64,000 nt of DNA from Cyanophora paradoxa. Taxonomy: Eukaryota; Glaucocystophyceae; Cyanophorales; Cyanophoraceae. The stretch lies in assembly GCA_004431415.1 (NCBI GenBank), contig QPMI01000496.1, positions 496,001 to 560,000 on the forward strand, written 5' to 3'. Made by a program: the position numbers and the translations under genes. Under the pieces are notes generated by a model that searched no databases, was not told the DNA's origin, and saw only the letters and a program-made list of their open reading frames with translations. Positions 57,564 through 64,000 of the stretch are shown one piece after another (within the stretch, counting starts at the first letter, position 1; every line of letters starts with the position of its first letter).

Positions 57564-59065
57564 TGCGGATTGTTCAGTGTATATAGTCTCTGTCGAGCGC
57601 AAGGCTTCGCTGTTCGTGTGCGTGGCTCCGCGGCTGTGTTTCGTCTGCCTGGCTGGGGTATCCCAGCGTGTGGTAGCCCGCGACGGCGCGCAGGCCTGAG
57701 CCTTGAGGCCCTGAGGAGCGGCACTCGCTTGAAGGATGTGCCGTACCACTTCGAATTGTAGGCTACGACTCTAGCCTATTAGTCAAACGGTCCCGGGTCC
57801 GTAGTACCGTACTACGGTACGGCAGCCCGCGACGGCGCCCGCGGGGGCCGGACTCCGGGGATCCGGAGCTCGAGTACTGTATACTATATATATATGGTAC
57901 CATACTTTACTACAGTAGTACGAGACTGTAGAAGTCACTCAAGTCAGTGCTAGTCACTGAGTCACTGTACCGTACGCGTAGTACTCAGTACAGATCTAGA
58001 CCGTCGGACGGACCGTCGACGGTACTACCGGGTACTCCGCCGCCCGGGCCGGGAGTCCGGGTCCCCGGGACTCCGGCCCAGTCCGAGTCTGTCCGACGGT
58101 CTCCGGGTCACGGCCCCACGGGTATCCCCGCCGATTCTCCGGACTATACCGTAGTACCGCACTACTAGTATTAGTACGACTCGGCGACTGCACACTGTGC
58201 ACAGTAGTATGTACTGTAGTACTGTATGTACGACGGTATACCGTAGTACGACAATACTACGACTGTACTACGGTACACCGTGGCACTGTGACAGCCTATA
58301 CTAGCAAGTTACCGACCGTCGGACAGCCATGGCCAGCCGGCACCTGACGGTCCGATGACAGGTATTTGCAATTTTGAGTTAATTCTCCTAATTCGGGTTT
58401 AAATGTCCGACGATCACCTGATGGTAAGTTACCGTAGCGCACCGGCCAATCGTGATCTGCTGTCACCTGAACCTGCTTTTTAGCTTCGATTCAACCGTCG
58501 ATCAGTGATCCAGACCGTCGGACAGTGACCATGAAAATCAGAACCTGATGATCAGCCTGTGACTGTTTTCACAGCGGCGATTTGCCTATTGGCCCGGAGG
58601 GCCGGAGTCACCACTGACTCACCAGGTGGCTCAGTGACCAGGCAGAATCCTGGCCGTGCCGCGGGCCACGGACCACGGTGGCAGTGGCAGATCCAGTGTC
58701 TGATCCACAGGACAGTGGCAGGACTCCAGTGTCACTCCACTGCCAGTGGCAGCCAGTCTCCAGCCTGCAGCCTCCACTGGGCCACTGGCACCCACTGCCA
58801 GGCAGTGCCAGCGGCCGGGCCCGGCGGTCTGCCGCACCAGCGCCGGTCCAGCGGCCAACTGGTGCTTCATAATAAAAGTTTATATAATTTCCTGTCACCT
58901 GACCTATTTTTTCCTTGGCCAAATAGTTGACTCGTCGATCGTTTCCTTTTTTCCGTAATTATTAACGTTGACTTGTTGACTCTGGCCGAGTCCGCCGGGA
59001 CTCCGCCCCCAATCGGGCCCCATGGCCAAGTTTGGGGGCAACTTGGGGCCCGGGGCCCCAACGTA

Positions 59066-59294
59066 CCGTAAAACACAATATTAAGGTCTGCACTTTATTA
59101 TAGACATAATAGGAAACGACATAATAGGGCGTGCTTAGTCTTACCCCCCCAATTTACCGCCCCATACAAACCTGAAAATTTCGTGACGACATATAATTTG
59201 GGGGTGTCATATTTTGCATAGAGAAGGGTCCGGTTTTATAACGGCATAACTTAGTAAATTTGACCGTCATATTATTGTGTTCCGAGTTCTACGG
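59066..59294. mobile_element. MITE-like element 2 (229 bp, TA target duplication)
   Basis: Terminal inverted repeats CCGTAAAACACAATATTA and, from the far end, CCGTAGAACTCGGAACACAA. TA flanks both ends. The termini resemble those of the element at 39139-39402; the interior is AT-rich, non-coding and unrelated. Confidence 0.6.
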
Positions 59295-59639
59295 TACGCA
59301 TCATGGCATGCAGCGTCACGGCCCGACTCACGGGTCCAGCGGCTCCGGATCCAGCCTGGCAGCTTTCGGGCTCCACTGATTATAATTATCAGCCTCCAGT
59401 ATATATTTTCCTGTCCAATATTTTCGAGGGGGCACTCAGTGACTGGGCAGTGGGCACTGTGGCGGCAGTGCTGCTGCCACTGCCTGCCAGTCTGCTAGCC
59501 GGCGCCCGCCTGCCGGCGTGCTGCTGCAGTGGCACGGTGCCACGGTAGTGGGCAGCCTACGTACCAACATACTATACTTATAGTAGCTAGGCCTGACCCT
59601 CGGGCCTCGGGCCCTATGAGTCCCCCCGATTCATGACTC

Positions 59640-59745
59640 AGGGACCGGGCCCGGACTCAAGACTCGAGACTCCAAGCTCAGGACTCAGGAGTCAGGACTC
59701 AGGAGTCAGACTCAGGACTCAGGAGTCAGGACTCAGCTGCAGCCT
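59640..59745. repeat. GGACTCAGGAGTC short-repeat array
   Basis: Alternating GACTC and GAGTC words (ACTCAGGACTCAGGAGTCAG and variants) repeated about eight times, each pair forming a small palindrome. Confidence 0.7.
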
Positions 59746-60003
59746 GCACTGCAGCCTGCAGGCTTCAGCTCAGCCTACCAGCGGCTGTAGGTTGTTTCGA
59801 GGACCGAAGATCAGGAAATTTAGGCCCTTAGGCCTGCGAACGCTAACTGGGCAGGGCGCTACAGCACACTCATCAGCGCAACTCGGCAGCGCCGCCCGTC
59901 GCCAAGGTTCGGCTGCAACGTTTATTCCAGCCTCCGATCGCAAGTTACAATTGCAAGCTTAAGCCTGCGCGCGTGTACCAGGGTTGCCGAGCCTGCTTCG
60001 TAA

Positions 60004-63000
60004 ATGGCGGACGACTCGTGCTGCAATTCCTGCTGTTGCTGTTGTTCCGATGAGGAGCCTCCCGTGAGGAAGCAAGCGTATCAGGCGCCGGCGGCGGCCT
60101 CAATACATGCTTCTCCTGCGTATACACCTGCACCGGCACCCGCCGCTCGCGCTGCACCGGCACCTGGAGTAAGTTATATATATACATATACTCCCAGCGT
60201 TGTCCGACGGTCTGCAGCTGATCATGACATGTGCATGTTGCACCAGATTGCGCCGGCGCCGTTGCAGATGGTTGCCCCCCGGGCGACTGCAGTCGTGAAG
60301 CCTTCGGATGTGCAGGTCCAGCTTCCGGATCCGGGGATGGTGCCAACCAGCGTCGCAATCCCAGCGGCATTCTCTAAGCGCCGGGCATTCATCCGGAACG
60401 TCGCTGCCATCGAGCGCTACCTCAAGGAAACTGAGGCGCGCTTGCAATCGCGCATTACGGCACTGTAGCACATGTACACGTCCTTCCAGATTTTGCTCTG
60501 ACACTGCCGCGGGATGGATGCGACAGGTGAAGTATGACTCGGCCGAAGTCGACGCCAAAAAGTACTACGGGCCTGGAATACGCTTCTCGGCTAGCTTCTC
60601 CGCAGAGGCGGGGCGTTTTCGAGCTGACTATTACTGCCGTGCCAGAAGCGCGAGTGAGGTGCGCGTATTCCTTCATAATCATATAATGCCGATGTTGGCT
60701 ACACGCGCTTATTTGTCACTCCGCAGGAAGATATTGGTGTAGTCATTCACTTTCTTAATAGCGATGGGAGCTCCGTCAGTGCCAGGAGCGATGATGACAA
60801 AGCCAAGACAGCTGTTGCGTGTGCTCTGGCCAATTTCGGGCTTCTTTACGGAGCATTTCACAGTGATCTGCGGGACGGTGCGCAAAATTCATGATCAATG
60901 CATTTGCCATCTTCAGGTACAAAGTGTTTTAAATTCTGAGTCCGCGGGCCTGCAGGTGAAACGAGCTTCTCATACTGGGTGCCCATGACGGGCGTCGATG
61001 ACGATCGCGATGCGATGGAGATTGTCGGTCGAGCTTTTGAGAGATCGATTCGGATTTTCCAGGAATATCACGAGGTTTGGGTTTTTATCAATAGAATTGT
61101 GTCAATGCGCCAGCGCTCACATATACATGCACATATCCGCATTCGTAGACATTCCGCAAACTCCTATTATCGAGCTCTGCGAGGTGAATACTCTCGAATT
61201 GCGCTACGAGGCCGCGTGACCGAAACTGATCTCCGGATCCTACCGTGGCTTCTTAGCGGGAGAGGAAAGACTGTTTTTGAGATTGTGAAAGGATTTGCTG
61301 CGAAGTTCGCGCGATCCGACATTGAACAGAAGTTCGATGTCGACGAGCACCTGGCTATCGCCTTCGTCATCCGAGGAGATGGATATGCGTTCAAATCCTG
61401 TGCGTTCTCCATTTATTCATACAACTATGTGCATTCGCCATTTTCGTTTTCGATCATCTTATTTTCAGCACAGTTGTGCGTGTTGAAGAACGCCAGACGC
61501 ATCTCTTTATCCAATTCGCAGCTGTCGCGCAAGAGACGGTGCAAGCATTTTTATGCAGTCTCACGACACCGACTTTCGTTCAATTGCAAGTTGATTACAT
61601 GTCGAACAGGTCGAAGATCCGCGATGGAGGATGACCATCGCTCGCTTCTGTTGCCTCGCGAATCACAATCTCCACCGCGGAGCTGTTAAATTCGATATGC
61701 GTGATGGCGAGGTATGTTCAGCTCGGATCTAATCTATTCTCGAAACTTACGTGCAAGCGTCCTCACAGATGGCGTTCACGAACACGGTAGCGCTAGGAGG
61801 CGTGCCGGACGAGGATATAATTCATTACCTGCAGCCGCTTCTGGCCACCGGAATAAGTGCGTGCAGTTGAGATATATCTTAATGAAGATGGCATTGTAAA
61901 AAGCTCGCAGCAACCGCGGCCCGGTACTTCCGGGGGTTGCGGATGATTTTGCACGAGGGCAAATCGCCAGACGACGCTTGCGAGATCTGCGATCGCTGGA
62001 GCCCGGAGAGCTCGAGCTCTGCGGAGAGCATACTCGCGAAGGCCTTGATGCTCGGCTTTCTGCAGCAACTCCTGGAGCAAGGCGGCGGCCTGCGCGACCA
62101 CCTGCCCCATCAACCGGCGGCGGCAGCCGCGCCGCAACGAGCTCCCAAGGACGTCGCCAAAGCCGCACAGCTCCGGCGCACCCAGTCGAGGGCGCACGAG
62201 TTCAACGAGCACCTCCGGCACACAGATATCTTCAAGAAGATTGAGGGTATAGATCACCCAGGTCTTATTCCCGTATCGCACCTTGAAGTTGATTTCAACA
62301 ATGAGAGGTACAGGAGCGCTTATATAATTAATATTATTATCATTGAGCGATGCGATACACTCGTGCATACAAATTCGGCAGGAATCGTCTTGGTAAAGGA
62401 GGTATGGGAGAAGTCTTCAGAGGGTTTTACAAACGATCGCCGGTTGCTGTCAAGCGGGTCCGTTCGATGACAGCGCCGCAACTGGTTGTTTCCTACGGAT
62501 TCTTACATTTTCGCCGTCTGCAATATATAGATTACTGGGGGCGAAGTTGACACTTTCAAAAAAGAATTGAATCTGATGAGGTGCCATATCGATCATGACA
62601 TAAATATGAATACCCTCGTTCACGTGCACGAGCACTTGATTGATTATCAGTTGCACAACGCAGCAAAATTTCCTTCCCTCACATCGTTCAGGTTTGGATT
62701 TCGGACCAGTTTCTTCTGCATATGCGTATTAAAAATGATAATTCGTTATTCGTATATATGGCGAGCCGTTAGACTCGTATTCAATCGTAATGCCGACCAT
62801 CGTCGCAGTTCTACGGAATTGCAATCAGTGGCCGAGATGTTCTTCTCGTTTGCGAACTCTGCGAAGGTCAGATTTATTTGGAGTTGTCCGTTGCAATTAG
62901 CGTATTCACATTGATATCTGACGTTGGGGGCAGGAGGGAGCATTGATGCATTTTTGGACGGGGCCAACTCTGCGAACAAAGATTTCGACTTACGCAGGCG

Positions 63001-63895
63001 CATCGCAAAGCAATCAGCCCAAGGCATGGCTTACCTTCACAGCCTCAACATTGTCCACTTTGATCTGAAAGCAGCAAATATTCTGGTGTTCAGATCTCAT
63101 TACCGATCTAGATGTTTCTGCTAATTTAACATTCTTGCAGCTCACGCGGGACTACTCGGCAAAAATCGCTGATTTGTGCGCCCCTTATTGCAGCACATGC
63201 CACCTTATCGATATCGGCTTGTCCTAGAAGCTAACTCATGACGCACGCGAAAAGTGGTTTGAGCAAGGTCGTCAACAACACGGGGGTGACCGAAGTCCTC
63301 GGCGGGACGATCACGCACTTGCCGCCTGAGGTGATGAGGGGTGAAATGGCCGGCCCCCCAGCGGATGTCTACTCCTGGGCTCTTGTCTTCTGGCAGGTCT
63401 GCCCAGTCTGTGAGCTCCGACGCGGGCCCCGTTCGGCTCTGACGCGGACCCGTTCGGTATTCTCCCTGCTGCGTCTGCCATTGACTGCGGACCGGATGTA
63501 GCTCTTGACAGGTGAGCGGGATCTGTGGAGGGAAGAGTTGGCGCGATTCCTGGCGGAGCATGGCGAGCACGCACATCCTCTCCTTTTCCGTGAGTTTGCT
63601 CTCCCTGTGTGCGTATCTTGGCTCGAGGCGTGTGTCACTATTGTGCGCAGATCGGTATTTCCAAGAGAAGGTCATGCTTCAGCAGCGGCGGCCTCCGATC
63701 CCGAAGAACTCGTCTGTTCCCCTCGAATACTTCCGATTCCTTGAGGTTACTGTTATTCAAGCGTAGCACCTTCTCTTACTCTAACTCTGGCAATCATCGC
63801 AGGATTGCTGGCAGGACAATCCCAGCCGACGTCCCACATTCGATCAAATCGTGGACAAGCTCGAAGCTCTCGAGGAAAAATATCCCACCCGTTAA
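60004..63895 (+). CDS. Tandem YbjN-like domains fused to a TKL-like non-RD protein kinase
   Basis: The start at 60004 gives a Cys-cluster N-terminus (MADDSCCNSCCCCCSDEEPP), a candidate palmitoylation site; exon 1 ends at a GTAAGT donor (60169). YbjN-like domain 1: AKTAVACALANFGLLYGAFH, SDLRDG|ETSFSYWVPMTG, AMEIVGRAFERSIRIFQEYH. Domain 2: DPRWRMTIARFCCLANHNLH, RGAVKFDMRDGE|MAFTNTVA, PDEDIIHYLQPLLATGI, ARYFRGLRMILHEGKSPDDA. After a linker (AAAPQRAPKDVAKAAQLRRT) comes the kinase: LGKGGMGEVFRGFYKRSPVA with VAVKRV, EVDTFKKELNLMR, LLVCELCEGG, the catalytic loop NIVHFDLKAANIL, KIAD-F-G-LSKVV (DFG codon split by an intron, 63175|63255), THLPPEVMRG, DVYSWALVFWQ and DCWQDNPSRRPTFDQIVDKL. TAA ends at 63895. 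All catalytic residues are present; HRD is HFD. Some 5' splices (after exon 2) are unresolved. Confidence 0.8.
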
Positions 63896-64000
63896 GCAGG
63901 TTCCGTAGCTTCAGCAGTGATTTCCGGATTCGAGATGCTTTCCGTCTTTGAAAACTATTTTCTCCTTGCCATGCCATTGTGTCCTCTAATATCATGATCA
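63896..64000. other. 3' flank of the kinase gene
   Basis: No coding signal; presumed 3' UTR/terminator region at the window edge. Confidence 0.4.

Larger units (their letters stand above)
57564..60003. other. Repeat-rich intergenic region
   Basis: It separates two divergent YbjN-containing genes. It holds palindrome-rich GTAC/AGTACT sequence (57795-58290), TCACCTGA boxes (58404, 58459, 58894), a CAGTGGCA-rich patch (58660-58810), a MITE-like element (59066-59294) and a GGACTCAGGAGTC-type array (59640-59745). No supported gene. Confidence 0.55.

Noticed and set aside
58559-58930. ORFs on both strands in the CAGTGGCA-rich patch
   Set aside because: Simple-sequence translation (Pro/Thr/Gly), no start context.

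Overview
This is nuclear DNA from a eukaryote. Genes are split by many short GT-AG introns and lie on both strands, often head to head. There are two tRNA-Gly(GCC) genes, simple repeats and MITE-like elements, and no prokaryotic operon structure. The gene set includes ARPC4 of the Arp2/3 complex, a PIG-B type GPI mannosyltransferase, a mid-SUN membrane protein, an algal/plant-type complex I ferredoxin (C1-FDX), a starch/glycogen glucan phosphatase, F-box proteins and bacterial-type YbjN domains. Together these suggest a GC-rich unicellular alga, perhaps one with cytosolic starch such as a glaucophyte (inference; the species cannot be fixed from the window).

Layout. At 1-405 lies the 3' end of an unidentified plus-strand gene, convergent with a coiled-coil gene (466-3089, minus). 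ARPC4 (3254-3942, plus) is divergent from that gene. A helical protein with hydrophobic segments (4235-5684, minus) is divergent from a long mid-SUN gene (5933-11443, plus). Then come C1-FDX (11556-12515, minus) and, divergent from it, a gene ending in a galactose-binding/DOC-like fold (12678-13963, plus). Two F-box/LRR genes (15236-17467 minus, 20579-22385 plus) flank PIG-B (17988-20297, plus). A glucan phosphatase with three CBM20-like modules occupies 23800-26699 (minus). The two tRNA-Gly genes sit in a roughly 360-bp inverted duplication (17561-17924 and 26672-27034). That duplication copied the start of the phosphatase gene to a point just upstream of PIG-B.

Beyond about 27 kb, GC content falls and intron style changes. 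A tandem gene duplication (28206-30145) is followed by two very large, diverged, head-to-head paralogues (30184 to about 38330 minus; 40706-53260 plus). They encode cell-surface proteins with PKD, IPT/TIG and Cys-rich repeats and a multi-pass membrane domain. After them come an organelle-like tRNA-Pro remnant, an unidentified gene (54176-55290, minus), tandem repeats, a stand-alone YbjN-like gene (56679-57563, minus), a repeat-rich gap, and a gene fusing two YbjN-like domains to a complete non-RD protein kinase (60004-63895, plus).

The strongest candidates for something new are the YbjN-YbjN-kinase fusion with its YbjN neighbour, and the glucan phosphatase that combines laforin domain order with a SEX4-like active site. 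Next come the transposed phosphatase promoter/start upstream of PIG-B and a recurring extended 5' splice motif containing GTACCCC. Exon boundaries were read by eye; those stated as exact were checked for phase, the others are approximate.
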